A stretch of DNA of 64,000 nt. Source: Bradyrhizobium ontarionense. Lineage in GTDB: Bacteria; Pseudomonadota; Alphaproteobacteria; Rhizobiales; Xanthobacteraceae. Positions within the stretch are counted from its first letter, which is position 1, and the number at the start of each line of letters is the position of its first letter. Location of the stretch: positions 8,299,001-8,363,000 of the forward strand of contig NZ_CP088156.1 of assembly GCF_021088345.1 (NCBI RefSeq), written 5' to 3'. Below are positions 25,424 through 33,995 of this stretch, one piece after another. The position numbers and the translations under genes were made by a program. The notes below the pieces were generated by a model that had not been told where the DNA came from, ran no database searches, and was given only the letters and a program-made list of their open reading frames with translations.

Positions 25424-26197
25424 TCAGCGCTTGATCCCCTCGAAGCTTGCGGCAATGCCGCGCTGGAACAAGGACCAGTCGAAGCCGAGCGCCAGCGCCA
25501 CGTAGCCGCGCGCGATCATCGCGTTGGCCTGCTCGGCCGAGCGCGCCGCGCCGCCGATCGGCACGCCCGACTTGAGAATGCCGGCCTCGGCGCGGGCGAT
25601 CAGGGATTTCACTTGCGGGTCTTCGAGTTGCCCGCGCTTGTTGATCGAGGTGGCGAGGTCGCCGGGGCCGATCACGGCGATGTCGATGCCGGGCGTGGCC
25701 ATGATCTCGTCGATGCATTCGACCGCCTCGACATGCTCGATCGTCACCATGCAGACCATATCGTCGTCGGCCGTGGCCATGTAATCGGCCATCGATACGT
25801 TCCAGTGGAACGGCGCGTGGAACGGACCCCATAGGCGGTCGCCGCGGGGCGGATAGCGGACGCTGCGCGCCGCCTTCTCAGCGTCCGCGCGGCTCGAGAT
25901 CATCGGGAAGTTGATGCCGAGCGCGCCGAGGTCCATCGGCGCTTTGGCCAGATGCGGCTCGTTGGCGGCGATCCGCACCAGCGGCACGCAGGGCGTGCCG
26001 GCCGTGGCCGTGATCATCGCATGCGCGGTGGAGAGATCGATCGGCCCGTGCTCGAGGTCGACGATGATCCAGTCGAGCTGTTGCGCCATGATGCGCACGG
26101 TCTGGATGCTCGGGATGGTGGCGATGGCGCCGAAGGTGGGCTGCTTGTCGCGCCAGGCCTGCTTGAGGCGGTTGAGCGGCTGTCGCGTCGCAGACAT
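25424..26197 (-). CDS. HpcH/HpaI-family aldolase
   Basis: The 257-residue class II pyruvate aldolase has WIIVDLEHGPIDLSTAHAMI, VRIAANEPHLAKAPMDLGALGINFPMI, and VTIEHVEAVECIDEIMATPGIDIAVIGPGDLATSI, the metal-binding Glu/Asp pattern of 4-hydroxy-2-oxoheptanedioate aldolases. It probably cleaves a 4-hydroxy-2-oxo acid to pyruvate and an aldehyde; the substrate is unknown. It precedes the cupin gene and follows murI by 11 bases on the same strand. Confidence 0.87.
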   Translation of the reverse strand: MSATRQPLNRLKQAWRDKQPTFGAIATIPSIQTVRIMAQQLDWIIVDLEHGPIDLSTAHAMITATAGTPCVPLVRIAANEPHLAKAPMDLGALGINFPMISSRADAEKAARSVRYPPRGDRLWGPFHAPFHWNVSMADYMATADDDMVCMVTIEHVEAVECIDEIMATPGIDIAVIGPGDLATSINKRGQLEDPQVKSLIARAEAGILKSGVPIGGAARSAEQANAMIARGYVALALGFDWSLFQRGIAASFEGIKR

Positions 26198-26208
26198 CGC
26201 AATCTCCC

Positions 26209-27006
26209 TCAGGCCGGCACGCGGCCGCCGAAAAAGGGCGTCAGCGCCCGGCTGAGCTGATGCGGCTTGTTCGAGGTGAAGATCATCACCGCGCCGCCAT
26301 CGTCGGCGCTACCGGTTGGCGCTCCCAGCAGGTCGATGACGCGGCGCGCGATCGCCGGTGCCGGATCGATCCAGGCGACCTTCCACGGCGCGAGGCGCTC
26401 GAGCCGGTCGAGCAGCAGCGGATAATGCGTGCAGGCCAGCACGATCGTATCGGTACGCCCTGCGGGATCGGCGGCGTCGCCGGTGAAGCAGGGCACGATC
26501 TCGGCTGATATCGCAGCGTCGCTGACGGCGGTTCCGCTGAGCGCGGCCTCGGCCAGCGAGGCCAGTTCCGGCGAGCCCACCAGCGTGACGTCGCAGCCTC
26601 CGGCGAAATCGCGGATCAGCGCGTGGGTGTATTCCCGGGCCACGGTGGCCTTGGTGCCGAGCACCGACACGCGCTTGGTGTTCGACTGCGCGCAGGCCGG
26701 CTTGATCGCCGGCACGGTGCCGACGAACGGTACGGCATAGGCGGCGCGCAGCGGCGCCAGCACCTGCACCGAGGCGGTGTTGCAGGCGATCACGATCAGG
26801 TCAGGCCGGTGCGCTGATATCAGCTCGCCCATCAGCGGCACCACACGGGCGATCAGCGCCTGCTCGCTGTGATGGCCATAGGGAAAGAAGGCGTCGTCGG
26901 CGACATAGATGTAATGGGCATCCGGCCGCGCGCGCACGACCTCGCGCAAGACGCTGAGGCCGCCGAGGCCGGAGTCGAAGACGAGAATCGTGGGGCGGTG
27001 GGTCAC
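26209..27006 (-). CDS. murI: Glutamate racemase
   Basis: The 265-residue enzyme makes D-glutamate for peptidoglycan. ILVFDSGLGGLSVLREV carries the first catalytic motif; VIACNTASVQVL has the first catalytic Cys and VLACTHYPLL the second Cys-Thr-His. The start is GTG at 27004-27006. The gene ends 11 bases before the HpcH aldolase start, so the two may be co-transcribed. Confidence 0.93.
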   Translation of the reverse strand: MTHRPTILVFDSGLGGLSVLREVVRARPDAHYIYVADDAFFPYGHHSEQALIARVVPLMGELISAHRPDLIVIACNTASVQVLAPLRAAYAVPFVGTVPAIKPACAQSNTKRVSVLGTKATVAREYTHALIRDFAGGCDVTLVGSPELASLAEAALSGTAVSDAAISAEIVPCFTGDAADPAGRTDTIVLACTHYPLLLDRLERLAPWKVAWIDPAPAIARRVIDLLGAPTGSADDGGAVMIFTSNKPHQLSRALTPFFGGRVPA

Positions 27007-27153
27007 GCGGCGAGTGTACCGGATCAGGAGGGGTGATTCAGTCGGTTTTTCTGCGGGATTGGGCGGGAGTGAGGCGTTTGGGTGTGTTCCGGCGGGGAGA
27101 GGGAAGGTTCAAAAAATGCGCATCTGAGCCGCCGTGGTCGCCGAACATTCCCT

Positions 27154-27319
27154 GTCATCCCGGCGAACGCCGGGATCCATAACCCCCCGGCGGAAGTTGG
27201 CGCCCGAGCTGGATGCTCCAGCGTGCCTTACAGGACCGCCGCGGCGTATGGATCCCGGGTCGGCGCCACGCCAACGCTGTCGCGTTGTCGAGGCTTGCCC
27301 GGGACGACAGCGGAGGTTG
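27154..27319. repeat. Dispersed intergenic repeat, copy 1
   Basis: The unit starts GTCATCCCGGCGAACGCCGG (with a CCCGGCGAACGCCGGG hairpin), has GCTGGATGCTCCAGCGTGCC and CCCGGGTCGGCGCCACGCCA in the middle, and ends CCCGGGACGACAGCGGAGG. The ends (GTCATCCCGG and CCGGGACGAC) are imperfect inverted repeats. A ~90% similar copy starts 221 bases later. Confidence 0.8.
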
Positions 27320-27374
27320 GTGCGTGCGTTCCCGTCTCTCGAAAAAAGCAAAGCTGTCCGCGACCACATCAGGT

Positions 27375-27539
27375 GTCATCCCGGCGAACGCCGGGATCCA
27401 TAACCACCGGCGGAGGTTGGCGACAAAGCTGGAAGCTCCAGCGTGCCTCGCATGGCCGCCGCGGCGTATAGGTCCCGGGTCGGCGCCACGCCAACGCTGC
27501 CGCGTTGTCGCAGCCTGCCCGGGACGACAGCGGAGGTTG
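27375..27539. repeat. Dispersed intergenic repeat, copy 2
   Basis: This is a direct repeat of the unit at 27154-27319 with scattered substitutions (for example GCTGGAAGCTCCAGCGTGCC in place of GCTGGATGCTCCAGCGTGCC). The spacer between copies encodes nothing recognisable. The text resembles repeat families that are very frequent in Bradyrhizobium intergenic DNA, by recall. Confidence 0.8.
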
Positions 27540-28225
27540 TAGGCACAGCATCTCAGTAGGCGCAGCATCTCATCCTCGCACCCGCTTTCGCGTCCGAGTG
27601 TTGCTCGTCTCATCGCCCTCTCGAAGATGAGGGCGCGGGAAAGGCCGGGTGCCGGTCGCACCCATGGCCCGCCTGCGAAAAAAATGCAGGCGGCAGGAAC
27701 CACAGGTACGGGCCGGATCATCCGGCCTTCCCCGCGCGATGGCGTTACGGCTTATACGTGATCTCCCCGGGGACCGGCTTTCTTGCCCCCGTCATCCGCG
27801 CGCTCGTCAATTGGCGACGCGAACTTGGCATCAGCATCGGGATGCCAGGACCACACGACTTCGCCGTGCGCATCGGATCGTTCGTCGGCATGATCGCTCA
27901 CGCTGCAACCCGACACGCCCACCGCATCCCGCACCCAACGCTCGTGACGATCGCGAAACGTCCCTCAAGTGAGGCGGGATGCTGGTCTATAGCACGACTT
28001 CTGAAAAATAGAAATAGAAAATTTCCGCCGGGGCGGTCGAGAACGCGCAGTTCGCGGCATGTCTCGAATTGAGGCGCGATGGTTCACGCGCACGCAATGT
28101 CAGTGGAGCGATCGACTAGGGAGAGACGGGCGGAGGAGCCAAGGCATTTTGGAAGGAGGAAGACCCAAAGCGCTTGCCGAGACGTTTATGACCGGGGACT
28201 AAGATCGGCTTTCGAGGAGGTCCGC
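27540..28225. other. Gene-free repeat-rich stretch
   Basis: No convincing gene is present. A hairpin CGCCTGC/GCAGGCG lies at 27670-27692 with an A-rich loop, and another, GCCCTC/GAGGGC, near 27625. The text from ~27720 to 27975 translates on the minus strand to phrases such as HGEVVWSWHPDA, which I associate with a common Bradyrhizobiaceae repeat often mis-annotated as short hypothetical proteins. 27975-28080 is locally AT-rich. Confidence 0.6.
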
Positions 28226-28642
28226 GTGGAGCCAGAGCCTGCAAGATCGACCGTGTACTTCGACGGATCCTGCCCGCTGTGCCGGGCGGAGATCGGTTAC
28301 TACAGCCGCACGGATCAGGCCGGCGCACTGTGTTTCGTCGACGTCTCCCAAACAGGTGCCGAACCTCCGGCGGGACTGACCCAGCGGCAGGCCCTGGAGC
28401 GGTTCCATGTGTGCGCCGGTGACGGACGCGTGCTCTCGGGCGCGGCGGCCTTCGTCGAGGTCTGGAGGCGGTTGCCTAGGTGGCGCTGGGCGGCGCGCGT
28501 GGCATCGCTGCCGGGCGCGCTGGCGGTCCTGGAGCTGGGCTACCGGATGTTTCTCCCGGTCCGGCCCTTCATCTCCCGCGGCTTGGGACGCATCCTGCAG
28601 CGCAAGGCCGCCGCTGTGGGGCAGGAGAGTGGCGGAGCGTGA
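28226..28642 (+). CDS. DCC-family thiol-disulfide oxidoreductase-like protein (DUF393)
   Basis: The 138-residue protein has the DCC signature STVYFDGSCPLCRAEIGYYSRTD (DGxCxxCxxE-type) and the family's later block ALERFHVCAGDGRVLSGAAAFVEVWRRLPRWRW. DCC proteins have a thioredoxin-like fold; function is mostly unknown. GTG at 28226 has GAGGAGG five bases upstream, so the 49 extra residues of the upstream in-frame extension are not used. Confidence 0.87.
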   Translation: MEPEPARSTVYFDGSCPLCRAEIGYYSRTDQAGALCFVDVSQTGAEPPAGLTQRQALERFHVCAGDGRVLSGAAAFVEVWRRLPRWRWAARVASLPGALAVLELGYRMFLPVRPFISRGLGRILQRKAAAVGQESGGA

Positions 28643-28833
28643 CGAGGCGTCGTGCTGGGCCTTGCTGAGAAGGAGCGAAGGTGCACGACGTGGCGGCGGC
28701 GCGAGCCGATGGCCCGCGCACGTCGCGGCGATCGGGCGCTCCACGACCCGTCTCCCTGGTCGTGCCGCGAATATCCTGGTCGTCCAGATCCTCTGGGGAA
28801 GTGACCTATTCCACAACGAACGCTGGTGGTGCG

Positions 28834-29106
28834 ATGTCGCGGTTTCTGAACTGGTTCTTCCGAAATCGCGCGACGGGCGAGATCACGATCGCGCAGATGC
28901 CGAACCCGGCGCTGTGGATCGTGCTGGTGGGCAGCCTCTTGGGATGGGTTTGGCATCCGCCGGGGCAGACAGGCGCCAGTCTGGATTGTCTGGTCAAAGC
29001 CAGCCTGTTCGTCTGGGCGTTCGACGAAGTCCTGCGCGGCGTCAACCCCTGGCGGCGCTGCCTCGGCGCAGCCGTGCTGATCTATGTGGTCGCGACGGTG
29101 GTGTGA
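28834..29106 (+). CDS. Small membrane protein, unknown
   Basis: The 90-residue product has a charged N terminus (MSRFLNWFFRNRATGEITIAQMP) and two hydrophobic segments (ALWIVLVGSLLGWVW and CLGAAVLIYVVATVV), with VWAFDEVLRGVNPWRRCLG between them. The family is often annotated hypothetical in Rhizobiales. ATG 28834 follows GGTGG weakly. It may be co-transcribed with the DCC gene 190 bases upstream. Confidence 0.6.
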   Translation: MSRFLNWFFRNRATGEITIAQMPNPALWIVLVGSLLGWVWHPPGQTGASLDCLVKASLFVWAFDEVLRGVNPWRRCLGAAVLIYVVATVV

Positions 29107-29362
29107 TGGATATGGGTAGGAAGAGCGAGCGTGGCCGGGCGATGCGTTTAGTTTTTTTGTCGCTTGCCGGCGAGTGGAGCCAACTTGATTTTAAACTGCT
29201 GATGAATCTGCAATGCGCGAGCCTACTAGAGTGTCAAGCTGGTCGACATATTTTTGCATGATGATGGCCCACGGAGTTTATCGACGTAAAATAGTGCGTT
29301 TCAATTGACGCGCCATGGCGTTGTGATGCTCTTTTACAAAGAACCAGGACGCTGCGACGATT

Positions 29363-29977
29363 ATGGCCAGAGAAGGCACCGGACAAGACGCATCGGCGTC
29401 AACTTCGACGCGATCCACGTCAACTAGCAAGCACTGGCTTGATTTTCTTGCTGTCTTGATCGCCTCTGGCTCCATGGCTTTCAGCGGTTGGCAGGTGAAA
29501 ATAGCAAGCGAGCGCTCAGCCGCCGAAGTCCGTCCTTATTTGATGGTAGAGAACGACAACGTGCCGTCGCTTGCGGTAAACAAGAAGGGGCTTTGGAACA
29601 TCAGATACGTAAATTACGGCAAGACTCCCGCTCTGCGCGCCTATACGCTGGGAAAGATTTGGACCGGAAGAACCGCTTTGGAGGACGCGGCGAAGTATAT
29701 CTCGTCACTACCGGATATCCATGATCCTCAGTGGAGAGGGGCAACCGTGCCGCCTACCAATAAATCTGATGCCACCGGTTTTACTACTCTGGTCACCGAT
29801 GAAGTTGCCTCGAAAGACCTGCTAGGTTCTATGCGTGAACAGGACAATCAAGTCGTAATGGCAGGGCGGGCCTACTATCTCGACGTTCTTAGAAACCGCT
29901 ATTCATCAGACTTTTGCTATAGAGTTCTTGCAACTGGCGCAATTGCTGAATGCGAATACGTTTCCAGGTTGCGCTGA
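29363..29977 (+). CDS. Hypothetical protein with one N-terminal membrane segment
   Basis: The 204-residue product has a Ser/Thr-rich start, one hydrophobic helix (WLDFLAVLIASGSMAFSGW) and an extracytoplasmic-type domain (PYLMVENDNVPSLAVNKKGLWNIRYVNYGKTPAL). Its GC content and codon use are visibly lower than its neighbours, suggesting horizontal origin. Related one-helix proteins of about this size are scattered in rhizobia; the function is unknown. Confidence 0.65.
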   Translation: MAREGTGQDASASTSTRSTSTSKHWLDFLAVLIASGSMAFSGWQVKIASERSAAEVRPYLMVENDNVPSLAVNKKGLWNIRYVNYGKTPALRAYTLGKIWTGRTALEDAAKYISSLPDIHDPQWRGATVPPTNKSDATGFTTLVTDEVASKDLLGSMREQDNQVVMAGRAYYLDVLRNRYSSDFCYRVLATGAIAECEYVSRLR

Positions 29978-30030
29978 GCGCATCTTCACCCAGATTCGGT
30001 CAATTGGAATTACGGCGATAGTGCCGTAAC

Positions 30031-32259
30031 TCAGCTCGTCGTCGCTCGCGCACAATAGTCGCGCCAGAACGTCCGGTATCCCTGTTCCACATGCTGCGTA
30101 TAGACCGCGCTGTTCCCCGCGGCTGAATTCGCCACCATGGCCGGCAGCTGGGCGCGGAGCGCGGCAAGCTCCGCTGGCCGGGAACAGAATTTCAGCGCGA
30201 TGGCGAGATAGCCTTCATCGTCGTCGGCGACCCAGCCGTCGAGGCCGACCGCCTTGACGATCGCTCCGCCTGCGCGTGCGGAGGGGCTGCCGCCGAGCTT
30301 GGTGACGACAGGCACGCCCATCTGCAGCGACTCCCAGGTCGAGATGCCGCCGTTTTGCGGGAACGGATCGAGCGCGATGTCGATCTCGGCGAACATCGCA
30401 AGATGCTCTTCGCGCGTTGTCTTTCCGGCACAACGGACGCGGTCCGTGGCAATGCCGTGGGCGACGAAGCGCGCGATCAATCCGTCGCGCAGCAGGGGAT
30501 CGCTCATCGAATGGTTCTTGACGACGATGATCGAGCCCGGCGTTGCAGCCATCAGCTTCGCCCATAGCGTCAGAGCGGGCTCGGACATCTTGTCGATGCG
30601 GTTGAACGCGCCGAAGGTGACGTGGCCGTTGCGAAGCATGGGCAGCGGCGACGGCGGCAGTGTGGGCGGCGGTTCGATCGTGATGAGCGACGGCAGGTCG
30701 TAGATCTTTTCGGCAAACAGAGGCCGGACTTCGGCCGGAATCACCACCGGATCGGCCAGCAGATAGTCCATGACGGGCAGCCCCGTTCCGGTGACGCTGC
30801 CGATGGCGGAGACCTGGATCGGCGCGGGCTTGCGCGCAAACAAAGTGAGCCGGTGGCCGGCGGAATGTCCTGAGAGGTCGACGAGGATGTCGACCTTGTC
30901 GGCGCGGATCTGGTCGGCCAGCTTGTCGTCGGTCAAGAGCCAGGCGTCGACCCAGCGATCGACCAGCGAACGGCACAGCTCTGTCTTGGCGTCCCTGACC
31001 GGCGAACAGGAATATGCGACGATGTCGAATGCCTGGTGATCGTGATGGCGCAGGATCGGCAGGAAGCCGAGAGCCGCCGAATGGTCGCGGAAATCGGACG
31101 AGACGTAGCCCACGACAAGTCGCCGGTCGGGGTCGAGATCCCGCTCGCCGAGCGGAAGACGTGGCAATCGCGAGCCGATCGCGTGCCACCAGTATTTCCG
31201 TTCGGCCTGGAGACGTTTCACCTTGACGTCGGGCAGGAAATCCAGCGCAAAGATCTTCTTGGTGATCGCGTCCTCATGGCTCGGGTTGATCGCAAGCGCG
31301 CGGTCGTAGTGCGCGATCGCCGTGGCGATGTCGCCTTGCATCGCAGAGCAGACGCCGAGCAGGGTCCAGGCGCTCTCCGAATTCGGGTTCTGCGCCAGCA
31401 TCTTGTTGATGAACGAGATCGCCAGCGCGATATTGCCGCGCACCAGAGTCACCGTGGCCTTGCCGCGCAGTGCGTCTTCCAGCAGCGGTTCGAGGGCGAG
31501 CGCCGCGTCGAACTCGGCTTCCGCCTCCTCGAACTTGCCCTGCTCCTGATAGACCCGCCCGCGCTGGGCGATGACGGCGGCTGCATGCGGATTGATGGCC
31601 AGCGCCGCATTCAGCGCTGCCAGTGCAGCATCGAAATTCCTTAAGTTCATGCTGACCAGGCCCTTGCCGAACAGGGCCGTCAGCAACCGCGGCTGCAGCG
31701 AGAGCGCGCGATCGAAGCTCGAGCCGGCCTCTTCGTGCCGGCTCGAGAGCAGCAGCGCCATGCCGCGATTGGCATAGGCGTCGCCATAGTCGGGCTTCAG
31801 CGCGATGGCGCGGTCATGCGCGGATATCGCCTCCTCGAACCGGAAGAGGCTCGTCAGTGTATTGCCAAGATGGGTATGCGCGGTCGGGAAGTTCGGCCGC
31901 AGGGCGATGGCGCGTTCGTAACGGGCGCGGGCCTCCTCATAGCGGCCGAGCCGGAACAACGCCAAGCCCAGATCGGACTGGGCTTCGGCCAAGCGCGGAT
32001 CGATCTCGACCGCACGCGTCAAGAGGAGCGCCGCCTGGTCGAAACGGCCGCAGTCCCTTTCGGAGACGCCGAGCAGATGCAGGGCGCCGAAATGATGCGG
32101 CAGGTCCTGCAGGATCTGCTGGCACAGCGCCTGAGCCTCCGGATGCCGGCCCTCGCGGTAGGCCTTGACCGCAGCCGGCAACAGCGCGTCCGCCCGCTTC
32201 CTGGCCTGCTTTTGCAGCCTGGCATTCTGAAAGGCACGCGAGCCGACGCTGCTTTGCAA
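30031..32259 (-). CDS. TPR protein with SPINDLY/O-GlcNAc-transferase C-terminal domain
   Basis: From a TTG at 32257-32259 with GGAGGA six bases upstream, the product has 742 residues. Residues ~20-350 hold at least nine TPRs (for example AEAQSDLGLALFRLGRYEEARARYERAI). The rest matches bacterial SPINDLY/OGT domains: DPDRRLVVGYVSSDFRDHSAALGFLPIL, VDILVDLSGHSAGHRLTLFARKPAPIQVSAIG, NGHVTFGAFNRIDKMSEPAL, and DPFPQNGGISTWESLQMGVPVVT. Eukaryotic relatives modify Ser/Thr of cytosolic proteins; bacterial targets, where known, include flagellins and adhesins. No target gene is adjacent. Confidence 0.88.
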   Translation of the reverse strand: MQSSVGSRAFQNARLQKQARKRADALLPAAVKAYREGRHPEAQALCQQILQDLPHHFGALHLLGVSERDCGRFDQAALLLTRAVEIDPRLAEAQSDLGLALFRLGRYEEARARYERAIALRPNFPTAHTHLGNTLTSLFRFEEAISAHDRAIALKPDYGDAYANRGMALLLSSRHEEAGSSFDRALSLQPRLLTALFGKGLVSMNLRNFDAALAALNAALAINPHAAAVIAQRGRVYQEQGKFEEAEAEFDAALALEPLLEDALRGKATVTLVRGNIALAISFINKMLAQNPNSESAWTLLGVCSAMQGDIATAIAHYDRALAINPSHEDAITKKIFALDFLPDVKVKRLQAERKYWWHAIGSRLPRLPLGERDLDPDRRLVVGYVSSDFRDHSAALGFLPILRHHDHQAFDIVAYSCSPVRDAKTELCRSLVDRWVDAWLLTDDKLADQIRADKVDILVDLSGHSAGHRLTLFARKPAPIQVSAIGSVTGTGLPVMDYLLADPVVIPAEVRPLFAEKIYDLPSLITIEPPPTLPPSPLPMLRNGHVTFGAFNRIDKMSEPALTLWAKLMAATPGSIIVVKNHSMSDPLLRDGLIARFVAHGIATDRVRCAGKTTREEHLAMFAEIDIALDPFPQNGGISTWESLQMGVPVVTKLGGSPSARAGGAIVKAVGLDGWVADDDEGYLAIALKFCSRPAELAALRAQLPAMVANSAAGNSAVYTQHVEQGYRTFWRDYCARATTS

Positions 32260-32365
32260 GTGCAATCCTCCACAGAAGCGCTCCACTGCTCGCGATGGTT
32301 GTCCTATTCTCGTCGATTCGCAATCAGCTGGGGGGCGTTCTCGGCGATTCGGCGCCGCAAGGCCT

Positions 32366-32389
32366 ATTACGGTGACAGTGCACTAAATT
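32366..32389 (+). repeat. REP-like end sequence, copy A (left end of arsR cassette)
   Basis: The copy reads ATTACGGTGACAGTGCACT followed by AAATT. It shares the core GGTGACAGTGCAC with copies B, C and D and is in inverted orientation to copy B. Confidence 0.8.
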
Positions 32390-32446
32390 ATTCGCGCGGC
32401 CATGCACCGCGGCCTGAATGGCCGGGGGAGGGAGGCGCTTTAATAA

Positions 32447-32462
32447 ATTAGTCTTGACTAAT
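32447..32462. promoter_or_regulatory. Palindromic operator and promoter of the arsR operon
   Basis: ATTAGTC-TT-GACTAAT is a perfect 16-bp dyad. It overlaps a -35 candidate TTGACT (32454-32459), which is 17 bases before TATTCA (32477-32482). The dyad size and placement fit ArsR-family autoregulation. Confidence 0.65.
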
Positions 32463-32489
32463 CAATTAGCGCTCGCTATTCAATTTCCC

Positions 32490-32819
32490 ATGATCGAAGC
32501 CGAGACCGTCACTGCCGTCATGCGCGCTTTGGCCGACCCCACCCGGCGGGCGGTGTTCGAGCGGATCGTCGATTCCGACGAGATCACCGTCGTCGAGCTG
32601 ACCCGCGGCAGCGGTGTCACGCAGGGCGCCATCTCGCAGCATCTCAAGTCCCTGAAACAGGCCGGCCTCGTCTGCGAGCGCCCCGAGGGGCGCAATGTCT
32701 ATTACCGCGCCGAGCCTCGCGGCCTGGCGCCGCTGGCCGACTGGATGAGCCACTACGGTGTGTTCTGGCGCGACCGCTTTGCCGATCTGAGACACCTGCT
32801 GAAGGAGATCGATCCATGA
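32490..32819 (+). CDS. ArsR-family winged-helix regulator
   Basis: The 109-residue protein has the ArsR/SmtB fold: VMRALADPTRRAVFERIVDSDEITVVELTRGSGVTQGAISQHLKSLKQAGLVCERPEGRNVYYRAEP. No metal-binding Cys set is seen, and it belongs to the subgroup that partners SRPBCC proteins. ATG 32490 is used; the upstream frame overlaps the promoter. Its last four bases (ATGA) overlap the SRPBCC gene, so the pair is translationally coupled. It probably represses its own operon through the dyad at 32447. Confidence 0.9.
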   Translation: MIEAETVTAVMRALADPTRRAVFERIVDSDEITVVELTRGSGVTQGAISQHLKSLKQAGLVCERPEGRNVYYRAEPRGLAPLADWMSHYGVFWRDRFADLRHLLKEIDP

Positions 32820-33295
32820 ACCAAGCCGTCAAGCCGGACACGCAGGCCATCGTGGTCGACGACATCTTCCCGCATGCGCCGGAGGTGATCTGGAAGGCCC
32901 TGACCAGCGGCGAACTGATCGGCCGCTGGTTGATGGCGCCCACCGGCTTCGCGCCCGTCGTCGGCACTCATTTCACCTTTCAGACGACGCCGGCCGGCGC
33001 ATGGGACGGCACCATTCATTGCGAGGTGCTGGAGGTCGTGTCGAACGAGCGGCTGTCCTATGCGTGGCGGGGCGGTCACGAGGGCAATGTCGGCTACGGC
33101 GCGCCACTGGAGACGGTGGTCACCTTCAGTCTCTCCAGGACCGACACCGGCACGCGCCTGCGCCTGGTCCATTCCGGCTTCGTGCTGCCGAACAACGACA
33201 CCGCCTACCGCAAGATGAGCGAAGGCTGGAAGAAGGTGGTCGCGAATCTCGATCGGGTCGCTGCCGAGCAGGCGTCGCCGCAAAAGCTGCATTGA
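32816..33295 (+). CDS. SRPBCC/AHSA1-family protein
   Basis: The 159-residue protein has the START/Bet-v-1-like AHSA1 pattern: IVVDDIFPHAPEVIWKALTSGELIGRWLMAPTGFAPVVGTHFTF, then VTFSLSRTDTGTRLRLVHSGF and GWKKVVANLD. The fold forms a hydrophobic pocket; ArsR-AHSA1 pairs are common with an unknown ligand. It overlaps arsR by ATGA and is followed 17 bases later by the GFA gene. Confidence 0.88.
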   Translation: MNQAVKPDTQAIVVDDIFPHAPEVIWKALTSGELIGRWLMAPTGFAPVVGTHFTFQTTPAGAWDGTIHCEVLEVVSNERLSYAWRGGHEGNVGYGAPLETVVTFSLSRTDTGTRLRLVHSGFVLPNNDTAYRKMSEGWKKVVANLDRVAAEQASPQKLH

Positions 33296-33312
33296 AGCAA
33301 ATGGAGAACGAC

Positions 33313-33726
33313 ATGACGACATCCTATGTCGGTGGCTGCGCCTGTGGCGCGGTCCGCTACGAGATCTCGGGCGAGCCGGCCGTCATGCTGGACTGCCAGT
33401 GCCGGCAATGCCAGCGCGACAGCGGCACCGGGCATCAGTCGCACCTCACCTTCGTCGCGGCGGAGGTGAAGATCGATGGCAACGTGTCGCAGTGGCAGAC
33501 CACAGGCGACGGCGGCACCGTGAAGCGGCGTGCCTTCTGCCCGACCTGCGGTTCGCACCTCCACCTGACATTCCCAGCGATGCCCGACGTGTTCATCGTC
33601 CCGCCGGCGAGCCTCGACGACCCCGGCCGCTACAAGCCGCAATTGGTGTCGTGGACCGCGGCCGGATATGCCTGGGATCATCTCGATCCGGCGTTGCCGA
33701 CATTCGACAAGATGCCGCCGCGGTGA
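33313..33726 (+). CDS. GFA-family (glutathione-dependent formaldehyde-activating enzyme-like) protein
   Basis: The 137-residue protein has the GFA zinc fold: YVGGCACGAVRYEISG, LDCQCRQCQRDSG, and RAFCPTCGSHLHLTF, giving the seven-Cys zinc-ligand pattern. The family's name comes from one activity, and many members have other roles. GGAG lies six bases before ATG 33313; an in-frame ATG at 33301 is an alternative. It closes an operon bracketed by inverted REP-like ends A and B. Confidence 0.88.
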   Translation: MTTSYVGGCACGAVRYEISGEPAVMLDCQCRQCQRDSGTGHQSHLTFVAAEVKIDGNVSQWQTTGDGGTVKRRAFCPTCGSHLHLTFPAMPDVFIVPPASLDDPGRYKPQLVSWTAAGYAWDHLDPALPTFDKMPPR

Positions 33727-33801
33727 GGTCACGCTGCCCGGGATCGAGGCGCGACCACCAATGACGCTGGCTTGCATCGAAGCTCCGATGCAGGACGGCA
33801 G

Positions 33802-33823
33802 TTAAGTGCACTGTCACCAAAAT
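33802..33823 (-). repeat. REP-like end sequence, copy B (right end of arsR cassette)
   Basis: Read on the minus strand it gives ATTTTGGTGACAGTGCACTT. It has the same 13-base core as copies A, C and D and faces copy A across the arsR-SRPBCC-GFA operon. Confidence 0.8.
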
Positions 33824-33946
33824 GGCGCGCCGAAACGGCGGGCGCCGCTGTTACCGTAACTCCATGGACGAACGACTGCTGGGCATCAATCGGGCGCGGT
33901 TCCCCTGGCGGAACCTCACAACCGCGCCTTGAATGTCGTTCGACAG

Positions 33947-33995
33947 CATCCATATGCCATCCATGCACCATCCATGTGGATGGTGAAAATGGATG
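33947..33995. promoter_or_regulatory. Phased operator array upstream of the ribbon-helix-helix gene
   Basis: CATCCAT occurs at 33947-33953, 33958-33964 and 33969-33975, exactly 11 bp apart. Inverted copies follow at 33976-33982 (GTGGATG, one mismatch) and 33989-33995 (ATGGATG, exact). CCATCCA-TG-TGGATGG (33968-33983) is a perfect dyad. RHH proteins bind such spaced half-sites cooperatively, so autoregulation is likely. Confidence 0.65.

Noticed and set aside
27154..27539. Possible CRISPR array
   Set aside because: Only two long (~166 bp) copies with a spacer of ~55 bases and no cas genes; it is an interspersed repeat.
27758..28072. Short frames in the repeat region that could be called hypothetical proteins
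   Set aside because: They translate a dispersed repeat; no ribosome-binding site or family, and similar text recurs in non-coding DNA of related species (from memory).
29106..29261. 51-codon frame after the small membrane protein
   Set aside because: No Shine-Dalgarno or recognisable motif; it is just the continuation of an open frame.
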